From Calendula officinalis (Eukaryota > Streptophyta > Magnoliopsida > Asterales > Asteraceae): a DNA stretch of 64,000 nucleotides. Position 1 is the first letter of the stretch; every line of letters starts with the position of its first letter. This document shows, one piece after another, positions 11,934-23,684 of this stretch. The notes beneath the pieces were generated by a model. That model was not told where the DNA came from. It did not search any database and was given only the letters and a program-made list of their open reading frames with translations. The stretch lies in contig OY970822.1 of assembly GCA_963853835.1 (NCBI GenBank), forward strand, positions 83,929,135 to 83,993,134, in the 5' to 3' direction. The translations under genes and the position numbers were made by a program.

Positions 11934-12138
11934 TTTTTTGGAAACGGAGCAAATGAAATAACGGAAGTCTAATCGCAATTTTTCAGCGAGCACCCCGAGT
12001 TCGAGCTCCGCATAAGCGGGCAAACCCAGCCCCCAAAGGGATTTCCAAGGAAAATTCCCCATATGTGCCCGTGTGAGGTATGAGTTAAATTACGCTAATG
12101 CAACGCTCCCAAAGAGATTCGAACTCACGACCTGCAGC
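11934..12138 (-). mobile_element. tRNA-derived SINE with 15-bp target duplication
   Basis: The 205-bp segment is flanked by perfect CCACGGAGAATAAAT at 11919-11933 and 12139-12153. On the minus strand it starts near a box-B-like GTGAGTTCGAATCTC and ends in an A-rich tail (the T run at 11934-11940 on plus). Target-primed insertion with a long duplication plus the tRNA-like promoter fits a SINE. The family was not identified. Confidence 0.8.
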
Positions 12139-12153
12139 CCACGGAGAATAAAT

Positions 12154-12636
12154 ACTTGAACTTTTTTGTAGTAAATTTATGGAGACTTGAATCCTGTGAT
12201 CCAGACACACACGTGATAAAAAGGCAATTGATTCTCTCTAATTTGGCCTTAAAAAACTTGTTTTTTTACCTCTTCTAATTTTAAAGTTTATATAACAGCT
12301 GATGGTGCAAGCATGGGTAATATATAATGGACCAAGACACCACATTGTTGTCTAAATCCTTCTTGTAAACCATATAATTCCTTTTACTCAATTTAAGCTT
12401 TTACTTTTTAATTATTAAAAAGGTATAGTTGATTATTATGTCATTCCGTAGAGTGTAATCATATGTTAAACCTTTCGCACTTGTCATGGCTTTAGCCACA
12501 AGATATTCAATTTCATTATACCCTGTTCATTTTACAACCGACGCACGGATCTTACAAAACTATTGTATTGCTAATTCTCGAAATCCATATTTAGGGCATA
12601 TTTGGGAAATTTTATTTAAGGCAATGTTGAGCTTAT
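12154..12636. other. Intergenic, no gene seen
   Basis: AT-rich sequence between the SINE and the large MULE; nothing recognised. Confidence 0.5.
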
Positions 12637-12646
12637 TAGCTTCATA

Positions 12647-12785
12647 GAAGTATGTTCCAGGTAGTCCACCTTTTTTTTTAAAGTCCTAGGGGACAACTAT
12701 TGACCCTTGGATCATCAAGATCAATGGTCTAGATTACTTCACAAAATTAAGAGGTTTTTGGGCGGAGGGGTATTTTGGTCATTAA
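12647..12785 (+). repeat. Left terminal inverted repeat of the MULE
   Basis: Matches the reverse complement of about 27850-27986 with interruptions. Shared words include AAAGTCCTAGGGGACAA (right copy AAAGTCCCAAGGGACAA) and GGGGTATTNTGGTCATTA. Confidence 0.85.
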
Positions 12786-12991
12786 GGCTTGTAACAGAAT
12801 ATGCATGTCTTCCTTCCTGCTCTCTCTCACTCTTTCTCTCTCTCTCTCTCTTCCTTTCGTTGCCCTCTTTCCTTCTCTCTCACACATTAACTTGCTTTCC
12901 ACTATTTTTCTTCGATTTTTCTCTCTAATTTGCTAAATTCGTTTGTTAATCACTGATAAAACATTGTTTATCTGATACATTTGAGAAATCT

Positions 12992-15900
12992 ATGGCCGAT
13001 TTACCATCTTCTGTTTCGAGGAATGTTTCCGATCAAAATCCAGCAGTAGCCGAACATGATTCTGGTATTTTAACTTGTTTTTTTGTTTATTTAAGTTATT
13101 TTATAGATTATGCTCAAATAATTGCTCATTTATGTGTTTTTTTTCCTATTTCGAACTTTTCTAGGGTTTCTACTTTATAATCCGTCGATTTCATCAGTTG
13201 TTGTTCATAAGTTGTTGTTTATTTTGTTGTTTTACATTTAAATCTCAAGTTATTTGTTAATTGTTTCAGGTTTCTATCGTTTTAATTTAGTGAATCTCGT
13301 GTGTTTCATGTTATGAAGCACATGTGCTTCATGACCTGAAGCACATGTGCTTCGCTCTAAATATACACTGGTTTATTCATCAAATCAACTTTTATTGTGA
13401 AGCACATGTGCTTCAGGTAATGAAGCACATGTGCTTCGCTGAATTTTACACTCGTTGTTTTTCAAAACCACCTGTTTTTAGTGAAGCACATGTGCTTCAT
13501 GACCTGAAGCACATATACTTCGCTCTAAATATACACTGGTTTATTCATCAAATCAACTTTTATTGTGAAGCACATGTGCTTCAGGTAATGAAGCACATGT
13601 GCTTCACTGAATTTTACACTCGTTGTTTTTCAAAACCACCTGTTTTTAGTGAAGCACATGTGGTTTATGACCCGAAGCACATATGCTTGGCTGTTAATTT
13701 ACACTTCTTATTTTTCAAATCACCTGTTAATAGTGAAGCACAAGTGTTTCAAGTCATCAAGCACATAAATGAGCAATTATTAACAATTTTTTATATTTGT
13801 TTTTACAGGGTTAAATGTTGATTTGGATGTGTTGTTTACTGAATTACCAATGTTAAGAGCCAATGAAATTGTTTGTAAAAAAAGACCTATTTCAACTAAA
13901 CAGGTTTCAACTGAATTACAACCAACAGTTCCTAAGAAGGTAAAGATAAAGTTGTCAAAAGGAGCACCAAAACCTTCAACAATTCCAAAATCTAAGGCAT
14001 CAACCAAACTTATAACTCTCTCTAAACCATTAAAAATTACCCAATCAAAGTCCCCTACCAAGCCTTCCACCAAAAAATCCAAAATATCTTCCAAAAAACC
14101 AAAAGCCACCAAATCTAAAAATACTAAAAAACCTTCTTCTGATTTAGTTGTATCTAATTCCAACCAACTTCCTTCTATTCGCATTAGGACAACTCCTTCA
14201 CAGCTCTCTAGAGTTATGTGTTTGTTGTCTCCTTCTCAAAAGGAATGTGTTAGAAATTTTGGTTTTGGGTCTTTGTTAGAATTTGATATTCAAAGTCTTC
14301 CGGGTAAGCTTTGCTATTATGTTGTTGATTCATTTGATCCTGATGCAATGGTTACAAAAACAGAAAAAGGTAATATAGTTGTTGATTCGGATGCTGTTCA
14401 TGATGTGTTTGGTATTCCGAAGGGAGTTGTTGGTATTCGTACATTAACATTCAAGTCTGGTTCTGAATTTATGCTTCAATGGGTTAATCCGTTTGCACCA
14501 ATCACACATATCAGGCCTAGTATGATTTCTAAACAAATTTTAAAATCAAATGATGTTGATGATTTTTTCCAGATGAATATTCTGATGTTGTTTGTGAGTA
14601 CAATGGCATCATGTGAAAGTAATGGACGAATCAAGATGGATATATTGAATTATCTTCCGAAAGATTTTGATGTTAGTTCAATTGATTGGTGTGGCTTTGT
14701 TATTGATAGCCTTATAATTAGCAAGAAACGTTGGAATCGAGATGATGTCCATCAAACTCATTATTGTGGTCCTGCCACTTTTCTAACTGTGAGTATATAT
14801 ATATATATTTTTTAATTTTGTTTCTTTGATTTAATTTATCAAACTTTGATTAATAAAATCATGTTGTTTCTTATTATTTTATAGCTTCTATATTGCGACA
14901 GAACCAAACTTGATTCAATCCACGTGGTTCGTCAGCGACCAACTTTCAAAAGTTGGAAAGGCATTTTGAAATTGAGAGAGTTAAGAGAACTTGCTTTGGG
15001 TTCTTTTGGTTTGCTTGATTTGTCGCCACCATTTCAAGTTGACAATGTAGATAATGTTGGTGTTGACACTACAAAGCTTCCTGAAAGTCCATATCTTGTA
15101 ACAAAAAATGTATTCATAATCTTTTATAATCACCTTCTTTGAAGCACATGTGCTTCAACTTATAACACATGTGCTTGGAAACTGCTTTTTGAGAAACAGA
15201 TTGCCAAAACACCTGCAATTTATAACACTTTTCAAAAATTTAAAATGAGCTTCTTTGAATCACATGTGCTTCATGACTTGAAACACATGTGCTTCATCTT
15301 ATGAAACGCATATGCTTGGAAACTGCTTTTTGTGAAACAGATTGTAAAAACACCTGTAATTTATAACACTTTTCAAAAATTTAAAATGAGCTTCTTTAAA
15401 ACACATTTGCTTCATGTCATGAAGCACATGTGCTTCACCTTATGAAACACCTGTGCTTGGAAACTGCTTTTTGTGAAACAGATTGTCAAAACACTTGTGA
15501 CTTTAACTTTATTTTTAAAATGTTGTAGGATCTCCTGAACATTCAAAAAGAGTTGATTTACCAGATTTTTGAAACAGTGGATGCTCAGTTCCATCAAAGA
15601 GATAGAGCTTTAAATTTAGTTAAATCTGAATTTAACAGAGTGTTCGAGCTTGATCTAAATATTATTCCTGAGGTATATCATTTCTAATTCTTTTTAATAA
15701 TTTTATAAAACTGCTTCAATCTCGTGTTTTTCTAAGTGTATTAATTGATTTTTGCAGACTGAGTTGCCATCTACGGTTGTTGAGAAGGAAGTATTTGAGG
15801 CCGTTTCTGAGGTGGGTTGTGATCTGCCAGTTGGGGCCAATGATGTACCTGAGCAAAGTGTTTTGGTAGGTGGCCAATATGAGATAGATGAAAATGATGA

Positions 15901-17449
15901 TATTTTGTCTGAATGGTGGATTGATAATGTCGAAAAGCTGGTTGAAATTTCCGAAAAGGCTATGGTGCCATTCAAAGAAAAGAGAGTTTCAAAACCGTCA
16001 CCAGCCTTGAAATCTCCCTATGTTAATAAGAAGACTGCCCGTCGTCCTTGTATTACAGTTTCTGAATTTTCAGTTGCGACAGAATTATTTGCAGCTATAC
16101 AAGATCGAATGTGAGTTTAATGACCCTACTCATTTTATTAAAAGTTACAATCACTTTACTAAAGCACATGTGCTTGACCTTATGAAGCACATGTGCTTGA
16201 CTTTCTGAAGCACATGTGTTTGACCTTATGAAGCACATGTGCTTGATCTTATGAAGCACATGTGCTTCATAATAGGGATTTATGTTGTTTTCTTTTCTTT
16301 TTGATAATAGTGAAATTATTTTCCAAACTCCTGATCATGGTTATAGTGTTACCCGACTAAATCTTGAATCGCTTTCTCCCTCAATTTATCTTGATGCGAA
16401 TGGTGTTGATATTTGGTCGGTTATTTTAAATTATGAAGAACGTTTCAAAACTAAAGATTCACCTAGAAGACTGTTTTTTCCAGCCACTTTTTTGTAAGTG
16501 TACTTTATTTATTACTTTAATCCTTTTATGGAGTATTAACTATCTTTCTTGTACAGCCAAAAAGTGCTTTCTCAAAAGACAATAAGCTGTCGAAAGAATC
16601 AGTGTACGTACAATATTTTTAAGTCAACTGTCGAATCTTTCCTTCATTATGATCCGTCGTTGTTGTCTTTTCAAAATATTGATCTGGTAATGGTTTTAAT
16701 TATCAAAACACATGTGTTTGATATGATGAAACACATGTGTTTCAAGACAATTTGTTTTTGTGTTTTTGTTATGAAACACATGTGTTTGGTACCTTTCATC
16801 TTTTTGTCTAATTTTGTTTCTTGCATTTAACATTACAGGTTTTCTTCCCAATTTATATCGATAACCACTTCTACTGTTTAGTGTTTGACATTAGAAAGAA
16901 ATCTCGTTTCCATATTATTGACAACAGGCTTGAGGCGAAAGTTACCTCATAATACAAGGATGTTTGCGATATAGTGGTTTGTTTTCAATAAATATTCATC
17001 TATTTTTTCATAAATTTATCATATTTTTTATATATTTTTAAAAATGCATTTATATACAGCAATATTGTTTTGCAACACATTTAAAGTCATATAAGCATCC
17101 TTATGCTGAATCTGTGGAGATTTTGAGGTTTAGGAAGCTTGGTATGAGTTGGTGTTCAAACAAGAATAATGTTGATTGTGGTATATTTTTGATGCTTCAC
17201 ATGGAATCATACATGGGGGAAACTGCTAAATTGTGGAACATGGATATACCAACTAAAATCGAGGAACAAAACTTCATGATGAGGAAGCTAAGGATGCGTT
17301 TTGCATCTAAAATTTTAACTCATGATCTAAATATTCATTCGAAAAAGATCCTTCGTTATGCATCAGAATTCAGGAAAACTCATACAACAGAAGAGATCAG
17401 GAGGCTTGTTCTTCTTTCAATTCCTAATAGAGCAGCTCGTGATAAATAA
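12992..17449 (+). CDS. Ulp1-like cysteine protease (peptidase C48), copy A, transposon-borne
   Basis: Nine exons fit GT-AG borders and phase: 12992-13064, 13809-14788, 14885-15109, 15529-15672, 15758-16110, 16311-16493, 16557-16686, 16839-16976 and 17060-17449, about 870 codons. The N-terminal half has a Lys/Ser/Pro-rich linker and a conserved GFGSLLEFDIQSLPGK block also found in copy B. The C-terminal C48 domain keeps the His of DNHFYCLVFD, the Asp of HIIDN and the Cys of NVDCGIFLM. ULP proteases remove SUMO-like modifiers; the substrate of transposon-borne forms is unknown. An in-frame TAA at 16950-16952 falls between Asp and Cys. Only a weak alternative donor at 16941 would avoid it, so the gene is either freshly broken or spliced differently there. 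Introns 1, 3, 5 and 7 hold palindrome arrays; introns 2, 4, 6 and 8 do not. Confidence 0.75.
13313..13770. repeat. Palindrome array, copy A intron 1
   Basis: About ten GAAGCACATGTGCTTC-type units, many at 23-bp spacing. A unit of about 170 bp that includes CTCTAAATATACACTGG is itself duplicated (near 13330-13475 and 13500-13645). Confidence 0.9.
15141..15460. repeat. Palindrome array, copy A intron 3
   Basis: Palindrome units within a repeated block of about 120-150 bp containing TGGAAACTGCTTTTTGTGAA (three copies). Confidence 0.88.
16161..16271. repeat. Palindrome array, copy A intron 5
   Basis: Five units in a row at about 23-bp period, with spacers such as ACCTTAT between AAGCACATGTGCTTG copies. 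This is the clearest view of the 23-bp register. Confidence 0.92.
16706..16787. repeat. Palindrome array, copy A intron 7
   Basis: Three units of the AAACACATGTGTTT variant. Both arms carry the compensating change, so symmetry is kept. Confidence 0.85.
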
Positions 17450-17641
17450 TCAAGTTAGCATTTTGGTAGCTGAATCAAGTTTCAAGAATCAAATTTTAAT
17501 TTTCATCTATCTGTTTAATATGTAACAACTTCGTTTCTTCTGTTGTTTGGATTTTATTTTGTATTTTTATCATGTTATTTGGATGCTTTTGATTTCAGGA
17601 ATTTAATATAGAATTGATTTTGAAATCAGATTGTGTATAGA

Positions 17642-18128
17642 CTACACATGCTTACCTATGAAGCACATGTGCTTCACATTTTATTAAAAGTTACAATCAC
17701 TTTACTGAAGCACATGTGCTTGACCTTTTATGAAGCACATGTGCTTGACCTTTTATAACATGAAGCACATGCTTACCTATGAAGCACATGTGCTACATAA
17801 CATGATGCACATGTGTTTCAAATGGTGAAGCACATGTGCTTTACTTAACACAAGGATTCCAGATTCTCAAATTACTGATGAGCATATTACTCGAATCACA
17901 TGTGTTTCAAAATACCAACGAACATTAACTACAAATTTATTTTGAATCACATGTAATTTTGAAGCACATTTGTTCAAGTCATGAAACACATGTGCTTCAT
18001 GAACTGAAGCACATGTGCTTGGCTCTACATATACACTCCATTTTTTCAAAACAACTGTTATTAGTGAAGCACATGTGCTTCATAACGTGAAACACATGTG
18101 CTTCAAGGTGAAAAACACATGTGCTTCT
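17642..18128. repeat. Palindrome array between Ulp1-like copies A and B
   Basis: About a dozen intact or eroded CACATGTG units in the spacer between the two genes, upstream of the copy B start at 18520. Confidence 0.9.
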
Positions 18129-18748
18129 ATAAAATAAAGGGTTTCAAAAAATAATAACCTGTTATTAAATGATTTTATGTTCCTTTTTTTCTATTCTTAA
18201 TATTGTTTTTTTAGAAGATATTTTTAATTAAAAATAATTTAATTTTTTTCACATCCCCAAAGCATAATAATTACATTTATCTAATTTAAATTGTTTTTTA
18301 TTGGCGGAGGGGTTTTTTGGTAATTTACTCGTGTACGTGACATAACAGTTAGCATCTTGTAAAAACAAAAAACTTCCCGCTCTCTCTCTAACTCCTCCAC
18401 TCTCCTTCTCTCTCACACACAACCGATCAAAAACCCTTCATTTTTTCTCTCTTTTTCTTCGATTTTTCTCAAAATCGGTTAACGTTTTTCATCAAAAATC
18501 TTATTTTGATCATACTTCAATGGCCGACGCAACATCTAGTTCTGAGAAAACCATTTCCGATACAAAATCGACCTGAAAGAGGACAAAAATCAGGTAAAAT
18601 TTAGGGCTTTTTGTTATTTTTTAATTTTTTTTTGTTTATGCAAAAATCCATTGATTCATTATGTTTTCTGTTGATTTGTGCTATATATTGTTGTTTTCTT
18701 CCAAAAAAATTAGAAATTTCGAAGTATTTTCATATTTTCTGTGGTTTA

Positions 18749-19056
18749 TGAAAACATATGTGCTTCAGTGGTACGAAACACATATGTTTTGTTGTAAAAT
18801 GTACGGTTACGAAGCCCATGTGCTTCTAGTAACGAAACACATGTTTTTCTTACCCCTGAAGCACATGTGTTTTCAAGTTTCCAAATTCAGAATGTTATTC
18901 ATGACTTGAACACATGTGCTTCAGGTCATGAAGCACATGTGTTTGTAAGCTACAAGCACATGTGCTTCAGGTAATGAAACACATGTGTTTCGTTGTAGCT
19001 ACAAGCACATGTGCTTCATAACTTCAAGCACATGTGCTTCTCAATGTAAAACACAT
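18749..19056. repeat. Palindrome array, copy B intron 1
   Basis: About eight to ten units, including degenerate arms such as AAACATATGTGCTTC. Confidence 0.88.
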
Positions 19057-19865
19057 TTTGAATTTTTTTTAGTTAATCAGTTTCTGTTCTCATAGGTTAT
19101 GATTCTGATATGTATTTAGCAGAGTTCTTTAACAAACAAAAGGAATTAAAGAAAAAGGGAAAGAAGAGATCTGTAGACAATGTTCAATCTGTAGATGAAG
19201 TCCAATCAAAGGCTTCAAAGATATCCAAGATAAAAACATTTCAATCAATTCGTGTTCGGACAACTCCTAAGTAGTTTTCAGAGGTCATGAAATCAGGGTT
19301 ATCTGAATCCCAAAAGAAATGTATACATTCAATGGGATTTGGATCTTTAATAGTTTTCATTTAAATCAACTTCCAGGGAAGTTAGGATACTTTGTAGTTG
19401 ATAAGTTTAATCATGTTCAGATGCAAATTGAAACAGATAAGGGGGAGATTAAAGTTGATGCCCAAGCAGTGAATGATGTGTTTGGTATACCTAATGGTGG
19501 TACCAATATTAATGATCTTGATATAATTACCGATACTTCTTTTCTCAAACAATGGATGGGTCAGTTTGAAAATCCTGATCACATTAGACCATCTCACATT
19601 GTTGAGAAAATTAGGAATTCTGATGTGGCTGATGATCTGTTCAAATTTAATTTTCTTATGCTGTTTTGTGCAACAATGGTCTCTTGTGAACCAAATGGAA
19701 ATGTGAAGCTTGATATTCTTAATCGTGTTGCAAGAGATTCGGATATTGGTAAACTGGATTGGTGTTTATTTTTGTTGGACAATCTGAGATACAGTAAGAA
19801 TCATTGGCACCGGGATAATGTTAGCAAAACTCTTTATTCTGGTCCCGTTACCTTTTTGATTGTGA

Positions 19866-19934
<69 letters not shown>
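19866..19934. repeat. (TA)n microsatellite, copy B intron 2
   Basis: About 34 TA dinucleotides directly after the splice donor at 19862. Copy A has only a short GAGTATATATATATATTTTT at the same place, so this tract expanded after duplication. Confidence 0.95.
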
Positions 19935-19938
<4 letters not shown>

Positions 19939-20272
19939 ATATAGTTTAACAAACTTGTTTTTTAATATTCAATTTTTTTTTTGTTATTATTGTGTAGCTT
20001 CTCTATTGTAATCGAACAAGATTTGATGCTGTTCAAGTTCCGCGTGAACGGCCAATATGTAAAAACTGGATTCGTTTTTTGAGCAAGAGGGAAATCAAAG
20101 AAGTTGATGCAGGAGGTTTTGGAATGCTAGAATTATTACCACCTCTTGGAATTGAATCTGATGCTGCAGAAGGATCCATCAATCCTGATAATGTAAATAG
20201 TCCTCATGAGGAGGAGATGGTATCAAAGAAGGAATACGTTTCACATTTTATTAAAAGTTTCAATCACTTTAC

Positions 20273-20686
20273 TGAAGCACATGTGCTTGACCTTTTATGA
20301 AGCACATGTGCTTGACTTTTTATGAAGCACATGTGCTTGACCTTATGAAGCACATGTGCTTTGTTACTGCTTTTATAAAACATGTGATTTGTAACACATA
20401 TTTTCCAAGCACATGTGTTTCAAGTCATGAAGCACATGTGCTTGCCTGTAAATATACACTCTATTTTTCAAAATGAACTGATATTAGTGAAGCACATGTT
20501 TTCATGTTATGAAGCACATGTGCTTCACTATTTGAAACACATGTGCTTCACAATTAAATCAAGTTTTTTAAAAAACATTATTCAACTGTTTTAAAAACAT
20601 TCTTCACAAATTGGTTTAAAACATTAAGCACATGTGCTTGAAAACTCCATTCTAATAACATATTTTCCAAGCACATGTGCTTCATT
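20273..20686. repeat. Palindrome array, copy B intron 3
   Basis: About eleven units. The first part (from about 20230) closely matches intron 5 of copy A, including the CATTTTATTAAAAGTT lead-in, which suggests exchange of array blocks between introns. Confidence 0.88.
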
Positions 20687-21302
20687 CTCTGATTCTAATT
20701 TCATTTTTTTATATGTTTTAGGATTTTATGGAACAACAAAAAGATTTGGTTTATGAGATATTTGAAAGAGTTGATGATGAGTTCCCGCAAGGGGACAGAG
20801 CTTTAAATTTAGTTAAATATGGATTTAAAAGAGTATTTAACTTGAATTACCTATTTACCATCAGGTATTATCATTTACTAATTCTTTTTTAATTTTTTTT
20901 ATAAACCTGCTTCAATCAAGTGTGTTTCTAAGTGTATTAATTGTGTTTTTGTAGACACAAAATGATCCTGAGGTGCAGGTTACAACTGATTTTGATACTG
21001 ATGTTGAGATGCCAACAGGAGATGAGATTGTGAAAGAGGATGTGAAGATTGAAGACGAGTTTGTGTCAAAGTGGTGGTCGGTGTTTTGAGTTTAGATTCT
21101 TCAGCCATTGTGCTTGAAAAGACAACTATGAGTCGCAATTTATTAATAAGAAAACTCTTGGTTTTCCACTGATCTCTGGTGGTGAATTTGCTATTGCAGC
21201 AGAGCTGTTTTCCTGTCAAAAAGAACGAATGTGAGTTTTTAAATTTACATGTGGTTTAAAAATTTTTTATAAAGACTGTTTTTCAAAACCAACTGTTATT
21301 AG

Positions 21303-21500
21303 TGAAGCATGTGTGCTTCAAGTCATCAAACACATGTGCTTCATGTAATGAAGCACATGTGCTTGGCCTTATGAAACACATGTGCTTCATAAGGCCTAGC
21401 ACATGTGCTTCATGTCATGAAGCAAATGTGTATGAATCACGGAACACATGTGCTTGGACTTATGAAGCACATTTGAGTTTACCTTGTGAAAAACATGTGC
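21303..21500. repeat. Palindrome array, copy B intron 5
   Basis: About seven units with 7-bp spacers such as ATGTAAT and AGTCATC. Confidence 0.88.
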
Positions 21501-22014
21501 TTAGAAACATTAAATTCCATTTTATTTTTTATTTTTTTTAAGTGACTGAACTAAAATTGTGTTGTTTTTCTTTATGTCATGATAGGGATTTTGTTTTCGA
21601 ATGAAATGATGGTAATGGTATCAGTACAAGGTTGGGTTTGGAAACCCTTTGTCCAGGTTTGTATGTGGAGGCAACTGTCGTCGATTTGTGGGCAGTGATT
21701 ATGAATCATGAAGAGAAATTTAAGAGTCCTTTTGCTTTTAAGAGACTTTTTGCACCAGCATCCGTTTTTGTAAGTTTATTTTGTTAATTCTGTATATTTA
21801 TGTTCTGAGTGTTAACTATCTTTCATGAACAGCAATCACATTACTTTTCTGAACATAATAATGAATCAAGAGAAAGCATATTCAATTCTTTTGAATCATT
21901 TCTCTCTGAATTTTTGGGTAATGATGTTGATGTTTTGTCGATGAAAGCTTATGATATGGTAATGGAACTTTTTTTTTCCTTCTGTGTTTTTAAGTTACAA
22001 AGATTTTTCAAGTG

Positions 22015-22212
22015 TGAAGCACATGTGTGTCAAGTCATGAAGCACATGTGTTTCACAACTTGAAACACATTTATTTGATTAAGTCATACAGATGCGTTTC
22101 TTCTTGTGAAGCACATATGTTTCACTTAATGAAACACATGTGCTTCTCTTATGGAAGCACTTTTATCTTGTGAAACACATGTGCTTCACAACTTGAAGCA
22201 CATGTGTTTCAG
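22015..22212. repeat. Palindrome array, copy B intron 7
   Basis: About six units, including AAACACATGTGCTTC forms with unequal arms. Confidence 0.86.
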
Positions 22213-23045
22213 GGTACGAAAACCACTTTTATCTTATTATATTTCTTGACTCTTTAATGTATTACAGGTGTTCTTCCCGATTCTTGCACATGAGCAGTTT
22301 TACGTCTTAGTGTTTGACATTAGATCTGAACCTGCATTATACATTTTAGACAACTGTACTGGAGGAGTGTTTGAAACAAAGTATGGAAAGGCTCTAAGAT
22401 TGGTGGTAAGTTTTAAACAAATATTCATATATTTTTTCATATAATTATTATTTTTGGATATATTTTTAAAAATCCTTTTTATATACAGCAATATTGTATG
22501 ATGAAGCATTTGGAAAAATACGAGCATCCAGCATCTGCAATTGTGAGAATTTGAAGGCGAAGAAACTGATAATGAACTGGTCATCGGAAAAGAATTTTGT
22601 AGATTGTGGTCCATTTGTAATGTTCCACATGGAATCTTTCACCGGTAATATACAAAATTATTGGAATTCTGAAATACCGAGGGAAGACGATGATCAAAAT
22701 TTGATTCTAAAAAAGCTCAGGATGCGGTTTGCATCCAAAATCATCACTCATGAGCTCAACATTCATGCTGAGGAGATGATTGAGCAAGCATTTGAATTCT
22801 TCAACAGTCACTCATTGGAAGAAATGAAAAAAATGATCGTCCAAGCACTTTCGAACAGGAAAGAACATAACAAATATTTTTTTTAATATTCAATCAAGTC
22901 TTGTTATGATACAATTTAATTTCTAGGTTTTTTATTTTTGTTTGCTAATATCTAATTATGTTTTTTTTGTTTAAGAAACAATTTACTAATGTTATGTTTT
23001 TTGTAGATATACACTCTTTTATTTTTTAAAATCATCTTCTATTAG

Positions 23046-23632
23046 TGAAGCACATGTGCTTCACAACTTGAAGCACATGTGCTTCAAGTCATGAAACACG
23101 TGTGTTTGGCTGACGATATACACTACTTTATGTGCTTGACCTAATGAAGCACATGTGCTTGACCTTATGAAGCACATGTGCTTCACCACTTGAAAAACAT
23201 GTGATTTATAAATCAATTTTTTTTTAAAGAATTTATAATCACCTTCATGAAACACATGTGCTTCATTAGGCCAAGCACATGTGGTTTTGTTCATGCACAC
23301 AATTACCTTACAAGCAAGTCATTTGTGCTTGAATCACGAAGCACATGTGCATGGCTTTGTGAAGCACATGTGCTTTACTATTAAGAAAAACAATAAAAAC
23401 AAGTGACGAACATATCATATGAAGCACATGTGCTTCATTAGGGCAAGCACATGTGCTTTTGTTCATGAACACAAGTAATAACATCCAAATCAAGTCTTAC
23501 ATTTTCTTCTATCTATTTGTAAATGATGAAAAAAAAGAAAAATCACAGAAAAAAATAAAAACAAGGAACGAACATATCATATGAAGCACATGTGCTTCAT
23601 TAGGCCAATCACATGTGCTTTTGTTCATGAAC
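23046..23632. repeat. Palindrome array between copy B and the transposase 3' end
   Basis: About a dozen units filling the convergent intergenic spacer. A longer block containing TTTTGTTCATGAACACAA appears twice (about 23455 and 23620) and is related to blocks in the element at 1-3396. Confidence 0.9.
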
Positions 23633-23684
23633 ACAATTAATAACATCCAAATCAAGTCTTACATTTTCTTCTATCTATTTTGTT

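Larger units (their letters stand above)
18520..22886 (+). pseudogene. Ulp1-like cysteine protease, copy B (decayed tandem paralogue)
   Basis: Same nine-exon plan as copy A: start exon at 18520, then about 19096-19861, 19998-20237, 20722-20864, 20955-21230, 21586-21769, 21833-21958, 22268-22405 and 22489-22886. Recognisable blocks include QLPGKLGYFVVDKF, ahead of the C48 domain, and HEQFYVLVFDI, YILDN and NFVDCGPFVMFHME within it. In-frame stops occur at 18574-18576 and 19272-19274. A frameshift lies near 19340-19355, exon 4 is 143 nt against 144 in copy A, exon 5 has a stop near 21087, and exon 9 needs a frame change. It is therefore a pseudogene. Odd-numbered introns carry palindrome arrays and even-numbered ones do not, as in copy A, so the pattern predates the duplication. 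Confidence 0.82.

Noticed and set aside
13324..13821. 165-codon ORF made of repeated KHMCF and EAHVL peptides
   Set aside because: It is the palindrome array read in frame. It lies in a well-supported intron of the Ulp1-like gene. The same applies to most short ORFs over arrays at 77-358, 3010-3319, 21302-21541 and 23061-23493.
16161..16271. CRISPR-like look of regularly spaced repeats
   Set aside because: Spacers are 7 bp and themselves similar, repeats are perfect palindromes, no cas genes occur, and the setting is plant introns.
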